Shown piece by piece: positions 23,193 through 31,977 of a DNA stretch of 64,000 bases. The DNA is from Cupriavidus basilensis (GTDB taxonomy: Bacteria; Pseudomonadota; Gammaproteobacteria; Burkholderiales; Burkholderiaceae), in contig NZ_CP062804.1 of NCBI RefSeq assembly GCF_008801925.2, positions 1,240,001 through 1,304,000 of the forward strand, written 5' to 3'. A program made the translations under genes and the position numbers. The number at the start of each line of letters is the position of its first letter. Positions within the stretch are counted from its first letter, which is position 1. The notes beneath the pieces were generated by a model. The model was not told where the DNA came from. It saw only the letters and a list, made by a program, of their open reading frames with translations, and did no database searches.

Positions 23193-24401
23193 ATGAGCCA
23201 TCATCGCGATACCCAACTGATCCATGCCGGCACGCCGCCCTTTGTCCAGGGCCACGGCCCGGTCAATGTGCCGGTGGTGCGCACCAGCACCGTGCGCTTC
23301 GAGAACTCGGACGCCTATGACGATATCCGGGCGCGCCATGCGCGCGGCGAGCGTGTCAGCTCCTATGGCCGGCAGGGCATGGATACGCACCGGGCGCTGG
23401 AAGACGCGATTGCCGGACTCGAAGGCGGCAACCGCACCTTCCTGGCGCCCTCGGGGCTGGCGGCGATCTCGCTGACCTTCCTGGCGCTGCTGTCGCCAGG
23501 TGACCATGCGCTGGTGGTGGACAGCGTCTATGCGCCGGTACGCAGGCTGGAGCAAACGCTGCTACGCCGCCTGGGCATCGAGGTCAGCTACTTCTCGCCC
23601 AGCCAGGACGATCTGGACGCGCTGATCCGCCCCAACACGCGGCTGCTCTACCTGGAGTCGCCCAGTTCTCTGTTGTACGAGGTGCTGGACCTGCCGCGCC
23701 TTGCGCAGATCGCGCACCGCCATGGCGTGGTGGTGGCCACCGACAATACGTGGGCTTCCGGCCATGTGCTGCAGCCGCTGGCGCTCGGCGTGGATGTATC
23801 GATCCTGGCATCGACCAAGTACATCAGCGGCCATTCCGACCTGATGCAGGGCGCGGTGGTGGTCAAGGACGAGGGGCTGGCGCGCCGCATTGCCGATGCC
23901 TACGATGGCTTCGGCCTGGCCATCAGCGCGGACGATGCCTACCTGGCGCTGCGCGGCATCCGCACGCTGGCGGTGCGGCTGGCGCAGCACCAGCGCAATG
24001 CCTTGGCGGTGGCACAGTTCCTGGAACCGCATGAGGCGGTAGGGCGCGTGTTCTATCCGGCCTTGCCCTCGGACCCCGGCCACGCGCTGTGGCTGCGGGA
24101 TTTCTCCGGCGCCAACGGGCTGGTCTCGTTCTCGCTGCCCGGCGCCGATGTGGCGGCGGCGCGCAAGCTGGTGGATTCGCTGAGCTTGTTCGGGCTGGGG
24201 GCTTCGTGGGGCGGCTATGAAAGCCTGGTGCAGGTGGCAGCGCCGGAGCGCCTGGCGGAACACTCATACTGGCGTGGCGCCGAGCCGGTGATCCGCCTGC
24301 ATATCGGCCTGGAAGCAGCGGAGGATCTGATCGCCGACCTGGCGCAGGGGCTGGCGGCGACGGTGCAGGCATCCGTGCCGCAACGGCGCGCGGCGGCCTG
24401 A
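23193..24401 (+). CDS. metC: Cystathionine beta-lyase / cystine lyase, PLP-dependent
   Basis: A 402-residue member of the Cys/Met metabolism PLP family. It starts MSHHRDTQLIHAG and contains VNVPVVRTSTVRFEN, YGRQGMDTHRALEDAIAGLE, the PLP-stacking region DNTWASG, the Schiff-base lysine in ILASTKYISGHSDLMQGAVV, and SLFGLGASWGGYESLV near the C-terminus; this last variant with WGGYES is typical of beta-lyases (MetC) rather than gamma-synthases. Cleavage of cystathionine or cystine to a thiol, pyruvate and ammonia fits the linked importer. ATG has AGGAACC upstream. Confidence 0.9.
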   Translation: MSHHRDTQLIHAGTPPFVQGHGPVNVPVVRTSTVRFENSDAYDDIRARHARGERVSSYGRQGMDTHRALEDAIAGLEGGNRTFLAPSGLAAISLTFLALLSPGDHALVVDSVYAPVRRLEQTLLRRLGIEVSYFSPSQDDLDALIRPNTRLLYLESPSSLLYEVLDLPRLAQIAHRHGVVVATDNTWASGHVLQPLALGVDVSILASTKYISGHSDLMQGAVVVKDEGLARRIADAYDGFGLAISADDAYLALRGIRTLAVRLAQHQRNALAVAQFLEPHEAVGRVFYPALPSDPGHALWLRDFSGANGLVSFSLPGADVAAARKLVDSLSLFGLGASWGGYESLVQVAAPERLAEHSYWRGAEPVIRLHIGLEAAEDLIADLAQGLAATVQASVPQRRAAA

Positions 24402-24451
24402 GTCTGCACGATTTGCGGCCATTCGCGAGAGGGCAAGGCCGCTAAAAAAAA

Positions 24452-24478
24452 GAAGCGGGACGGGAATTTGCCCGCTTC
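24452..24478 (-). terminator. Rho-independent terminator of the NCS2 permease gene
   Basis: On the minus strand GAAGCGGG...CCCGCTTC (24452-24478, 11-base loop) is followed by TTTTTTTT (24444-24451), about 90 bases after the stop of the purine permease gene. Confidence 0.75.
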
Positions 24479-24482
24479 GCAA

Positions 24483-24514
24483 AAAAGCCAGTGTCATCGT
24501 TGCGCTGGCTTTCA
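24483..24514 (+). terminator. Second hairpin between the convergent genes
   Basis: AAAAGCCAG (24483-24491) pairs with CTGGCTTT (24505-24512) around a 13-base loop and is followed by only a short T run on either strand. It may terminate the cystathionine lyase operon on the plus strand or support the terminator next to it. Confidence 0.45.
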
Positions 24515-24567
24515 GTACCCGCTGTCGTGGCGACACCGGCCGCGGGCGGTGCCGCGGCCGTCAAGCC

Positions 24568-25986
24568 TCAGATTGCCCAGCCGCCGCCGTAGAACACGGC
24601 CAGCGCCAGCGCGATGCCCACGGTGCCCACGTTCAGCTTGCGGTATTCACCGGCCACGATGCGGCCGATCACCAGGGTGCAGAAGCCCAGCATGATGCCC
24701 GTGACGATATTGCAGGTCAGCACGATAAAGACCGCGCAGACCAGGCCGGCCATGGCGTCGACCATATCGTCCATATGCAGCTTGCTGACGCTGCTGAGCA
24801 TCAACAGGCCCACATACATCAGGGCAGGTGCCGTCGCGTACGAAGGCACCAGCCCGGCCAGCGGCGAGAAGAAGATCACTGCCAGGAAGAGCAGGCCGAC
24901 CACCACCGCGGCCAGGCCGGTCTTTGCGCCGGCGGCCACGCCAACGCTCGATTCGATGTAGGCCGCAGCGGGCGCGCCACCGAAGAAGGCCGAGAAGATT
25001 GAGCTGAGCGAGTCCGTGGTCAGGGCTCGGCCGCCGTTGGGGATCTGGCCCTTCGCGTCGAGCTGGCCCGCCTGGCCCGCAACGGCGCGGATGGTGCCGG
25101 TGGCGTCGAACACGGCCGTCATCACCAGTGCCAGCACGCTAGGCAGCACCGTCAGCGACAGCGCCCCCTTGATGTCCATCGCACCGATCAGCGAGGCATG
25201 GCCCGGCGCGCTCAGCGCGGGCAGCGCGAACACGCCCGTGAACTTGACGGCAGGATCAAAGGCCAGGCCCAGCGCGGAGATGGCGACGATCACCAGCAAG
25301 ATGCCGCCCGGCACCCGGCGCCGTTCCAGCCCGAAGATGGCGGCCAGGCCGAGAATCGACATGACGACCGGGAAGGCGGTGATCTTGCCCAGTGTGACCG
25401 GCAGGCCGGCGCCGGGGTTCTTGATCACCAGCCCCACGTCGTTGGATGCGATCAGCAGCAGGAACAAGCCAATGCCGATGCCCGTGCCGTGCGCCACGCC
25501 GGCCGGCAGGTTGCGCAGGATCCAGGAGCGCACGCCGGTCACGGAAATGGCGGTGAAGACCACGCCCATCAGGAAGATCGCGCCAAGCGCAACGGCCGGG
25601 GAGAGCCCCTGCCCAAGCACCAGCCCGAACGCGGTGAAAGCGGTCAGCGAGATCGCACAGCCGATGGCGATGGGCAGCTTGGCCCACACGCCCATCAACA
25701 AGGAGCCGAACGCCGCGGTCAGGCAGGTGGCGACGAACACGGCGCTGCCATCGAAGCCCGCCTTGCCGAGCATGCCCGGCACGACGAACACGGAGTACAC
25801 CATGGCCATGAAGGTGGTGGCGCCGGCCAATGCCTCGCGGCGCCCGGTGCTGCCGCGCTCGCTGATCTGGAAGTAGCGGTCGAGGAAGCCCTTGGCTTCC
25901 ACGGATGCGATGGCGTCGATGGCCTTGGCCTCGATCGCGTCGGTGCCAGGGGCGGTGGCACGGCCGGGGAACGGCTGTTCAAGCAT
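24568..25986 (-). CDS. NCS2 family purine permease (AzgA/GhxP-like)
   Basis: A 472-residue inner-membrane transporter with about 13 helices. AzgA-type hallmarks are [20 protein letters not shown], the substrate-site segment [18 protein letters not shown] and the [31 protein letters not shown] stretch after helix 9. Family members import adenine, guanine or hypoxanthine by proton symport. It begins after a Phe/Gly/Ala leader at 25986, the first Met of a sequence that looks like the family; a frame open from 26190 adds unrelated residues. Monocistronic, with its terminator at 24452. Confidence 0.9.
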   Translation of the reverse strand: MLEQPFPGRATAPGTDAIEAKAIDAIASVEAKGFLDRYFQISERGSTGRREALAGATTFMAMVYSVFVVPGMLGKAGFDGSAVFVATCLTAAFGSLLMGVWAKLPIAIGCAISLTAFTAFGLVLGQGLSPAVALGAIFLMGVVFTAISVTGVRSWILRNLPAGVAHGTGIGIGLFLLLIASNDVGLVIKNPGAGLPVTLGKITAFPVVMSILGLAAIFGLERRRVPGGILLVIVAISALGLAFDPAVKFTGVFALPALSAPGHASLIGAMDIKGALSLTVLPSVLALVMTAVFDATGTIRAVAGQAGQLDAKGQIPNGGRALTTDSLSSIFSAFFGGAPAAAYIESSVGVAAGAKTGLAAVVVGLLFLAVIFFSPLAGLVPSYATAPALMYVGLLMLSSVSKLHMDDMVDAMAGLVCAVFIVLTCNIVTGIMLGFCTLVIGRIVAGEYRKLNVGTVGIALALAVFYGGGWAI

Positions 25987-26501
25987 GGCGGAGTGTCTCC
26001 TTTGTGGTGCGCTGGGGCGGCGGCTACGTCGCTCATTCCCAGGCTGTCTCGCTTTTTCGTTGTCGTTGCCGAGGCCGTCATGCGGGCCGCTGCGCACAAG
26101 GTCTGTGTCGCATTCGGCACTGCATGCAGCCCGGTACGCCGCTGTCGGCCGCTTGCTCGCCACTCCGTGCTGGCGCTGCCGGTCCGACATGGCGCAAGAC
26201 TAAGGGAGGGGCAGCATTCGTTCATAACGGCGGGAACATGGCTGACATTGGGAATTGAATATGAGTGGCCGGTTGCGCTCGCGGCAGGCGGGGCGTTCGG
26301 AAAAGCGCGGATTGTGGCTGGACGCGGGCAGGAAGGCAACTACCAAAGCGGCGATTGTGCGAATGCCGCCCAAATTGTCATGACTGCCGGGACATTGGGT
26401 AAGGGGTGGGGCGGCGGGCGCGGCAGCTAGACGGTTTCGCCTCTTCGCCCCTACACTGCATGGCCACTCCGGCACATCGAGCGCCTCCACCTAGCCAAGC
26501 C
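25987..26501. other. Divergent intergenic region, no gene recognised
   Basis: About 515 bases between the purine permease and the DUF6065-like gene. It must hold both promoters. I looked for a purine-riboswitch-like three-way junction and found none. Several short open frames read through it on both strands, but without ribosome sites or recognisable products. Confidence 0.4.
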
Positions 26502-27224
26502 ATGCAAGCCATGCAAGTGACCTTCCGTTGCGATCCGCTGCTGCAGGACAACCTCCCGCGCCCGCAGCCTGCCCAGCAGGCGCTGCCGGACTGGGTGCGG
26601 GCGATGCGTCCCAAGGCGTTCTCGCCCCTGCACGGCCGCGACATCCGCACCATCAAGCAATGCCCGCCGTTCATCGATGCCATGACCCATGGCTTTGTGA
26701 TTCTGCTGCCATGCGACGTGCGCGTGGAGCGGGGCGTGTTCTCCTGGGATTGGGACTTGCCTGAGCCGGGCATCGACGGCCATCCACGCGCGCCGCTGAG
26801 CTTTCACGTGCCGGAGCAACTGGGCGGCACGCCACTGCACTCGGAGGCCGTCGCCCTGAAATTCAACAGTTTCTGGACCATCGAGCTGCCGCCCGGGTGG
26901 TCGCTGCTGGCGATGCATCCGGCCAACCGCTGGGATCTGCCGTTCCGCACGCTGAGCGGCCTGGTCGATGCGGACCGCTTCCATGACGTGGGCATCAATT
27001 TCCCGGCGCTATGGACCGACGCGGAGTTCGACGGTGTCCTGCCCAAAGGCACGCCGGTCGCACAGTGCTGCCCGGTGCCACGCGCGGAGCTCGAACTGTC
27101 TTTCGGCACGATCGATGCGGAGGGCGCCGGGCGCTACGAGAAGCTGGCGGCAGAGGTACTGACCACGCCCGGCGTCTACCGCAAGCGCTTTCGCGCGCCG
27201 CGCGAGCGGGGTGGTCAGTCCTGA
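26502..27224 (+). CDS. DUF6065-like protein
   Basis: About 240 residues, cytoplasmic, no signal peptide. The strongly patterned core, IKQCPPFIDAMTHGFVILLP, then FSWDWDLP, FNSFWTIELPPGWSLLAMHP, NRWDLPFRTLSGLVDADRFH and GVLPKGTPVAQCCPVPR, resembles the DUF6065 family of unknown function, seen in bacteria and phages. Two Met codons at 26502 and 26511 are possible starts and neither has a clear ribosome site; a longer form from 26460 is also open. Its last ten bases overlap the convergent TPR gene. Confidence 0.65.
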   Translation: MQAMQVTFRCDPLLQDNLPRPQPAQQALPDWVRAMRPKAFSPLHGRDIRTIKQCPPFIDAMTHGFVILLPCDVRVERGVFSWDWDLPEPGIDGHPRAPLSFHVPEQLGGTPLHSEAVALKFNSFWTIELPPGWSLLAMHPANRWDLPFRTLSGLVDADRFHDVGINFPALWTDAEFDGVLPKGTPVAQCCPVPRAELELSFGTIDAEGAGRYEKLAAEVLTTPGVYRKRFRAPRERGGQS

Positions 27225-28321
27225 GTGCTGCCCGGGTTGGCCAGGTAGCCGAGGCTGGCCAGCAAGGCACGCAAGGCGCCCAGGTCGGCCCATAGCCGGC
27301 CGTGCGGTCCCGAGCACAGCGCCTGCGCGATCCGGCCGAAGGTCTCCGGGGCAACGCGGTAAGCGTGGGCATAGGCGGCCAGGGCCGCATCCGGCTGGCC
27401 GTCTTCCTGCAGCACGATGCCAAGGTTGACCGCCGCCGGCGCAGCGTCCGGCTGGCAGGCCAGGGCGCTGCGCAAGGCGGCCTGCGCACCGCGCAGGTCA
27501 CGCTGGTCCTGCCGCACCAGCCCAAGCTGGATCCAGCCGTCGTAGTCCTGCGGATGCGCGCCGACGAGGGCTTCCAGCGTGGCTTGCGCGGCGGCCAGCT
27601 CGCCGAGCTCCTGCTGCGCGATGGCCAGGTTCAGGCACGCCTCCCGGCTGCGCGGCTCCAGCGCCACGGCACTGGCAAAGGCGCCGGCGGCCTCGGCCTT
27701 GCGCCCGAGCGCATGCAGCACTTTGCCCCGCTGGAACCGCGCGCGCGCGATATTGCCGTCCAGCGCCAGGGCGCGGTCTAGCGCCGCCAGCGCGGCTTGC
27801 AGCTCGCCGCCTTTGCGCATTGCCTCCGCCAGTTCAATCCACGCCGGCGCAAAACCCGGCGCCCGCTGGATCAGCAGGCCCAGTTCCGCCACGGCGTCCG
27901 CCGCTCCGCTCTGCAACCGGGCGATGCAGGCGAGATAGGTCGGCTCCAGGGCATTGCCGCTGAGTGCGCAGGCGCGCAGCAGGGGCGGCAGCGCCTCTGC
28001 CGGCGCGCCATCGGCCAGCGCCGCCCGGCCGGCGATCAATAGCGAGGGCAGGTGATCCGGCCGCAGCGAGAGTCCCTGCGCGATGTGCCGCCGCGCCAGC
28101 GTGGCCTCGCCACGCTGCAAGGCAATCTGCGCGCTTAGCTGGCACACGGCGGGATGCGCCGGGTAGCGGCCGATGAGCGCGGCCGCATAGCTGGCAGCGG
28201 CATCGATGTTGCCCTGGTTCAGATACGTGATGGCCGCCGTCAGCCCTGCCTCCAGCGCAATGGTCAACTCAACTGCCAGCGCGGCTTCGGGCGCGCTCGG
28301 GTCCGTACTCGGCTTGGTCAT
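27215..28321 (-). CDS. Tetratricopeptide repeat protein
   Basis: A 368-residue, Ala/Leu-rich protein composed almost entirely of TPR units. Clear repeats include ITYLNQGNIDAAASYAAALI, LARRHIAQGLSLRPDHLPSL, LQAALAALDRALALDGNIAR, RKAEAAGAFASAVALEPRSR and GELAAAQATLEALVGAHPQD, QRDLRGAQAALRSALACQPD. No catalytic domain or signal peptide is visible, so it is likely a cytoplasmic scaffold. The C-terminal part (GRIAQALCSGPHGRLWADL) departs from the repeat. It is convergent with the DUF6065-like gene (ten-base overlap), hence possibly functionally linked; the role is unknown. Confidence 0.85.
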   Translation of the reverse strand: MTKPSTDPSAPEAALAVELTIALEAGLTAAITYLNQGNIDAAASYAAALIGRYPAHPAVCQLSAQIALQRGEATLARRHIAQGLSLRPDHLPSLLIAGRAALADGAPAEALPPLLRACALSGNALEPTYLACIARLQSGAADAVAELGLLIQRAPGFAPAWIELAEAMRKGGELQAALAALDRALALDGNIARARFQRGKVLHALGRKAEAAGAFASAVALEPRSREACLNLAIAQQELGELAAAQATLEALVGAHPQDYDGWIQLGLVRQDQRDLRGAQAALRSALACQPDAAPAAVNLGIVLQEDGQPDAALAAYAHAYRVAPETFGRIAQALCSGPHGRLWADLGALRALLASLGYLANPGSTQD

Positions 28322-28421
28322 GGCAAGCGGCGTGGTTGCGGTGGCGCAAGCTTAACCGGTCTTGCCGGCACGCGGCGTGCTTATGCCTGCTTCATTCGCC
28401 GCTAGACAGCGCCATCCAAAG

Positions 28422-28543
28422 TCAGCCAATGTTGGCATGCTGGCTGAATTCCTCCAGCAGCACGCCGCGCGCTTGCACGTGTAGGTCCTGCACGATGTCG
28501 GCCACGCTTTGCAGCGGCCGTGCGGCACGCCGGCGCCTTCCAG
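28422..28543 (-). pseudogene. Remnant of a CaiB/BaiF CoA-transferase gene
   Basis: On the minus strand the fragment LEGAGVPHG runs into PLQSVADIVQDLHVQARGVL and LEEFSQH before a stop at 28422-28424. This resembles the segment of class III CoA-transferases usually reading LEAAGIPCGP..VFADPQVQARGM. A one-base deletion near 28527 separates the two halves, and a stop codon lies just upstream in frame, so about 40 codons of a decayed gene remain. Confidence 0.4.
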
Positions 28544-28658
28544 CGTGGCCTACCAGGTGGCTTTGCCCGCCGCCCACGGGCGTGCGGTAACATCTGGTCA
28601 AAGGAGGCGGCGGTGCCGCCTCCGCTTCTCAACGCTGTTTTCCCGAGTCTCCCGCTTC

Positions 28659-29279
28659 GTGTCCGCCGAACCCTATTTCTACGAGCCCGCCAACGGGCAT
28701 GGCCTGCCGCATGATCCCTTCAACGCCATCGTCGGGCCGCGCCCGATCGGCTGGATTTCGTCGCGCGCTGGCGATGGGATTGTCAATCTCGCGCCCTATA
28801 GCTTCTTCAACGCCTTCAACTACACGCCGCCCATCGTGGGGTTTTCCAGCATTGGCTACAAGGACAGCGTGCGCAATATCGAGCAGACCCGCGAGTTCTG
28901 CTGGAACCTGGCCACGCGGCCGCTGGCCGATGCCATGAATGCAAGCTGTGCGGCCGTGCCGCCGGAGGTCGACGAGTTCGAGCTGGCAGGGCTTACGCCG
29001 GTAGCGTCGCGCCTGGTCGCGGTGCCGCGGGTGGCGCAAAGCCCGGTCTCGTTCGAATGCAAGCTCACCCAGCTGATCCAGCTCGAGGGCGTCGACGGCC
29101 ATAAGGTGCCAACCTGGCTGGTGCTGGGCGAGGTGGTCGGCGTGCACGTGGACAAGGCGCTGTTGAAGGACGGCATCTATGACACTGCTGCGGCCCGGCC
29201 GATCCTGCGCGGCGGCGGGCCGGCCGACTACTTCGAGATCGGGCCCGAGGCGCTGTTCCGCATGCGGCGCCCGCGCTGA
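28659..29279 (+). CDS. Flavin reductase-like FMN-binding split-barrel protein
   Basis: A 206-residue protein of the flavin reductase-like family (relatives of DIM6/NTAB). It has FNAIVGPRPIGWISSRAGDG, VNLAPYSFFNAFNYTPPIVG (FMN-binding strand pair), KDSVRNIEQTREFCWNLATR and SPVSFECKLTQLIQL. Members bind FMN and reduce flavins or act as oxidoreductases. The start is a GTG at 28659, where family-like sequence begins; a frame open from 28509 would add 50 Arg-rich residues. A terminator follows at 29311. Confidence 0.85.
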   Translation: MSAEPYFYEPANGHGLPHDPFNAIVGPRPIGWISSRAGDGIVNLAPYSFFNAFNYTPPIVGFSSIGYKDSVRNIEQTREFCWNLATRPLADAMNASCAAVPPEVDEFELAGLTPVASRLVAVPRVAQSPVSFECKLTQLIQLEGVDGHKVPTWLVLGEVVGVHVDKALLKDGIYDTAAARPILRGGGPADYFEIGPEALFRMRRPR

Positions 29280-29310
29280 GCGCTTCCTCGGCGCTGATGG
29301 CGGATTCCAG

Positions 29311-29332
29311 GCCGGCTGATCGCCGGCTTTTT
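29311..29332 (+). terminator. Rho-independent terminator
   Basis: GCCGGC-TGATC-GCCGGC followed by TTTTT, 32 bases after the stop of the flavin reductase-like gene. Confidence 0.75.
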
Positions 29333-29350
29333 CACGCCTGCAGATTCGCC

Positions 29351-29394
29351 TTGACAGACAGACCTGTCTACTAAAATAATGTAGACAGGTCTGT
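29351..29394 (+). promoter_or_regulatory. Promoter embedded in a double TetR operator
   Basis: TTGACA (29351-29356) and TAAAAT (29372-29377) are spaced 15 bases. Overlapping them, ACAGACCTGTCTAC (29358-29371) and GTAGACAGGTCTGT (29381-29394) form perfect 14-bp arms around a 9-base spacer. Each arm contains its own palindromic core (AGAC-CT-GTCT on the left). It precedes the DUF1348 gene, with a TetR gene next downstream. Confidence 0.65.
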
Positions 29395-29468
29395 ATCATT
29401 TTGAGTTTTGCCGAATGTGATGCGGGCCGCCTTTTTCAATTCACTGCTGTCGCAGCCAGGAGAAGTCG

Positions 29469-29948
29469 ATGTCGTCCAACCCCGAAATCCGTCCGCCCGT
29501 GCCCCCGTTCACCCGTGAAACCGCCATCCAGAAAGTACGCGGTGCCGAAGACGGCTGGAATAGCCGCGACCCCGAGCGTGTGGCGCTCGCCTACACCGTC
29601 GACAGCGCGTGGCGCAACCGCGCGGAGTTCGTGAACGGGCGCGAGGCCATCGTCGGCTTCCTGGCGCGAAAGTGGCAGAAGGAGCTGGACTACCGCCTGA
29701 TCAAGGAACTGTGGGCTTTCGACGGCAACCGCATCGCGGTACGTTTCGCGTACGAGTGGCATGACGATTCGGGCAACTGGTATCGCTCCTACGGCAACGA
29801 GAACTGGGAGTTCAACGAAGCTGGCCTGATGCAGCGGCGCTTTGCGTGCATCAACGATGCGCCGATCAAGGCGTCCGAGCGCAAGTTCTTCTGGCCCCTG
29901 GGGCGCCGGCCGGACGACCATCCCAGCCTGAGCGATCTCGGCCTTTAA
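29469..29948 (+). CDS. DUF1348 / SnoaL-like NTF2-fold protein
   Basis: A 159-residue protein of the DUF1348 family (nuclear transport factor 2 fold). Conserved segments are [60 protein letters not shown] and [40 protein letters not shown]. Function is unknown; NTF2-fold proteins often bind small hydrophobic molecules. AGGAG sits seven bases before the ATG. The strong double operator upstream and the TetR gene 198 bases downstream suggest substrate-inducible expression. Confidence 0.88.
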   Translation: MSSNPEIRPPVPPFTRETAIQKVRGAEDGWNSRDPERVALAYTVDSAWRNRAEFVNGREAIVGFLARKWQKELDYRLIKELWAFDGNRIAVRFAYEWHDDSGNWYRSYGNENWEFNEAGLMQRRFACINDAPIKASERKFFWPLGRRPDDHPSLSDLGL

Positions 29949-30146
29949 AGGCCATTTCAAAAAGACAAAAAGACGCTGGCGTCGTTGCGCGGCCTTGGCG
30001 GATCCACTTGTATGGTCTGCGGCCGCGCGCCTGGCCTGAATCGCTTCGCTTCATGTTGAAACAATCAGCCTCTTAGTCCGCATGGCCCGATCAGGGATAA
30101 TCGCCCCACTTTCGTGCCACTTTTCGCAGCAAGGAACACTTCAGCC

Positions 30147-30707
30147 ATGGCCACGCCTTCCGCCCGCGAGCGCATCCTGGATACCGCCGCCCGCCTGTTC
30201 TACCAGGACGGGCTGCGCGCGACCGGCATCGACAAGATCATTGCCGAGTCCGGCGTGGCCAAGATGTCGCTGTACCGGCATTTCGCCTCAAAGAACGAGT
30301 TGATCGCGGCCTTCCTCGACCGGCGCCACGCGAGCTGGATGCGGTGGTTCGAGCAGGACGTGGAAGCGCGCTTTGCCGCCAGCCCCGGCCTGGAGGTCAT
30401 CGCGCTCGCGCTGGCCGACTGGTTCTCCGACGAGGATTTTCGCGGTTGCGCGTTTATCAATGCGGTGGCGGAGGCGGGCGCCTCCGGCGAGGGCACTCAG
30501 GTGGCGCAATCCGTGGCGCACAAGGCGGAGCTGGCGGCCTTTATCGGTTCGCTGGTCAGGCGCCTTGGTCTGCCGGAGCCCGATGCCATTGCCGAAGAAG
30601 TGATGCTTTGCGTGGAGGGCATGATCGTGCGGTACCAGATGACGGCTGATCCGGGCGTGGTCGAGGCAGGACGGCGGTTGCTGCGCCGGTTGCAGCAAGT
30701 GCGTTGA
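30147..30707 (+). CDS. TetR/AcrR family repressor
   Basis: A 186-residue TetR regulator. The DNA-binding part is RERILDTAARLFYQDGLRAT, GIDKIIAESGVAKMSLYRHF and ASKNELIAAFLDRR; the remainder is a TetR_C-type ligand domain with FRGCAFINAVAEAG, a signature of the subgroup containing LfrR/YcdC-like repressors. It probably acts on the palindromic pair before the DUF1348 gene. The gene starts after AAGGAACA at 30147. Confidence 0.87.
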   Translation: MATPSARERILDTAARLFYQDGLRATGIDKIIAESGVAKMSLYRHFASKNELIAAFLDRRHASWMRWFEQDVEARFAASPGLEVIALALADWFSDEDFRGCAFINAVAEAGASGEGTQVAQSVAHKAELAAFIGSLVRRLGLPEPDAIAEEVMLCVEGMIVRYQMTADPGVVEAGRRLLRRLQQVR

Positions 30708-30741
30708 AGGCTGGGGCGTAAAGCCCGTTTCGGGGCGGCAG

Positions 30742-31314
30742 TTACAGCGGCGCGGGCTGTGGCTGGGGTGCCTGCGCTGGCGGCGCTGACTGTGCTGGCG
30801 CGGCCGGTTTCTTGTCGCTCGTGCCGCTGTAGGCGAAGTACTTGGCCTTGGCGCCCTTGGCCCAATACGCCAGGGTGAACTGCTTGCTGTCGCGCGCGTA
30901 AAGCATCTCGAGGCTGCCGTTGGTTGCCTCCCATTCGGCGTAGCCGTTCTCGGCACTGGGCTCGGTCTTGCGCTTGGACTCGTAGCGGGCGTCGAGCTTC
31001 TTGCTGACGTCATCCAGCGCGGACCGGTCGAACGTCAGTGTGACGAGCGCCACCGCGTCGCCCGCGTCGCAGTTCACGATCGCGCGGGTCAGGCCCGGCA
31101 GATTGAAGCGGTCAAGGTGCTTGAGCTCCACCGTGTCCCCGCCCGCCCACGGCGTGGTGCCTGTCTTGACGCGATTCGGGCCGGGTGTCATCCGCGCGCA
31201 CTTGGTCTTGCCAAGCTCAAGGCCGAGGGGGGCCGCATCCTTGCCGGGCGGTTGTGCGTGGGCGGCGATCGACGCGAACAGGAGGGCGGCGAAAAGGGGG
31301 CGCTTCTTCATCAT
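30742..31314 (-). CDS. Exported protein of unknown function
   Basis: A 190-residue protein with a signal peptide (MMKKRPLFAALLFASIAAHA, cleavage before QPPG). The mature part, with two cysteines (KTKCARM and IVNCDAGD) that may form a disulfide, alternates short strands, and the C-terminus is an Ala/Pro/Gln-rich tail (PAQSAPPAQAPQPQPAPL). I do not recognise a family. It lies alone, convergent with the TetR gene 34 bases away. Confidence 0.7.
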   Translation of the reverse strand: MMKKRPLFAALLFASIAAHAQPPGKDAAPLGLELGKTKCARMTPGPNRVKTGTTPWAGGDTVELKHLDRFNLPGLTRAIVNCDAGDAVALVTLTFDRSALDDVSKKLDARYESKRKTEPSAENGYAEWEATNGSLEMLYARDSKQFTLAYWAKGAKAKYFAYSGTSDKKPAAPAQSAPPAQAPQPQPAPL

Positions 31315-31517
31315 GGTTTTGGCGAGATTCGAGATCTCGAAACGAACATGAGCGCGATTTTAAGGCCTGCCGCCGCGAGGATAGGTACTTCCGCGGTTTG
31401 CCCCAGTGTGTTGAGCAAGCTTTGACGCCGCCGCCGTTTGTGTTTTGCATGGCGCATAGTGCGTTCCGGGCGCGCTATGCGCGGCCGGAACGCGTAGCCT
31501 GCAGTGGCGTTGACGCG

Positions 31518-31835
31518 TCATGCGCCGTAGTAGAAGGCGCTGCGCACGGCGTCGATCCGCGGTTGGAGGCTGGCCTGAGCTTGCGGGGGCATGCTTGCCG
31601 CGGCCCCCTTGGCTGCGGCGGCATCTTGCGCGGCCACCTTGGCTTCGGCCGCTTGAATGTCCTGGGGATAGGTCGCGTCGTCGCCGTGGCCCGGCTGGTA
31701 GCCGGCTTGCTCCAGCCGGATCAGGTCGGCGCGGACTTCGGCACGGGTGAGTGGCGCCTGCTCGCTTTGGGCGAAGGACAGAGCCGGCGCTGCCAGGGCG
31801 CAGGACAACAAGAGTGTGCGAACGATTGCTTTCAT
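31518..31835 (-). CDS. DUF4148 exported protein
   Basis: A 105-residue small periplasmic protein with a signal peptide (MKAIVRTLLLSCALAAPALS, FAQS) and the DUF4148 core LTRAEVRADLIRLEQAGYQP. This family is abundant in Burkholderiaceae, often in many copies per genome, and its function is unknown. GAGG precedes the start. It lies between the exported unknown and the RND outer-membrane gene. Confidence 0.85.
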   Translation of the reverse strand: MKAIVRTLLLSCALAAPALSFAQSEQAPLTRAEVRADLIRLEQAGYQPGHGDDATYPQDIQAAEAKVAAQDAAAAKGAAASMPPQAQASLQPRIDAVRSAFYYGA

Positions 31836-31977
31836 GGTGCGTTACCTCTTTCAGTTGGAAGGGCCGCGCTTTCATCGAGATGATGAAAGGCTGTAACCAG
31901 TATGGGTTTTGCGCGGTGACCTCGGCCTTACCATCTCATTACAATCCCGTCATGTACCGCTGATGCTGCCAATGCCG

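Noticed and set aside
25987..26501. Purine riboswitch before the NCS2 permease
   Set aside because: No three-way junction with the conserved core could be found, and such riboswitches are rare in betaproteobacteria.
29949..30146. Possible intergenic repeat with Arg/Leu-rich frames on both strands
   Set aside because: No internal repeat or long palindrome could be found in the window; copies elsewhere cannot be tested.
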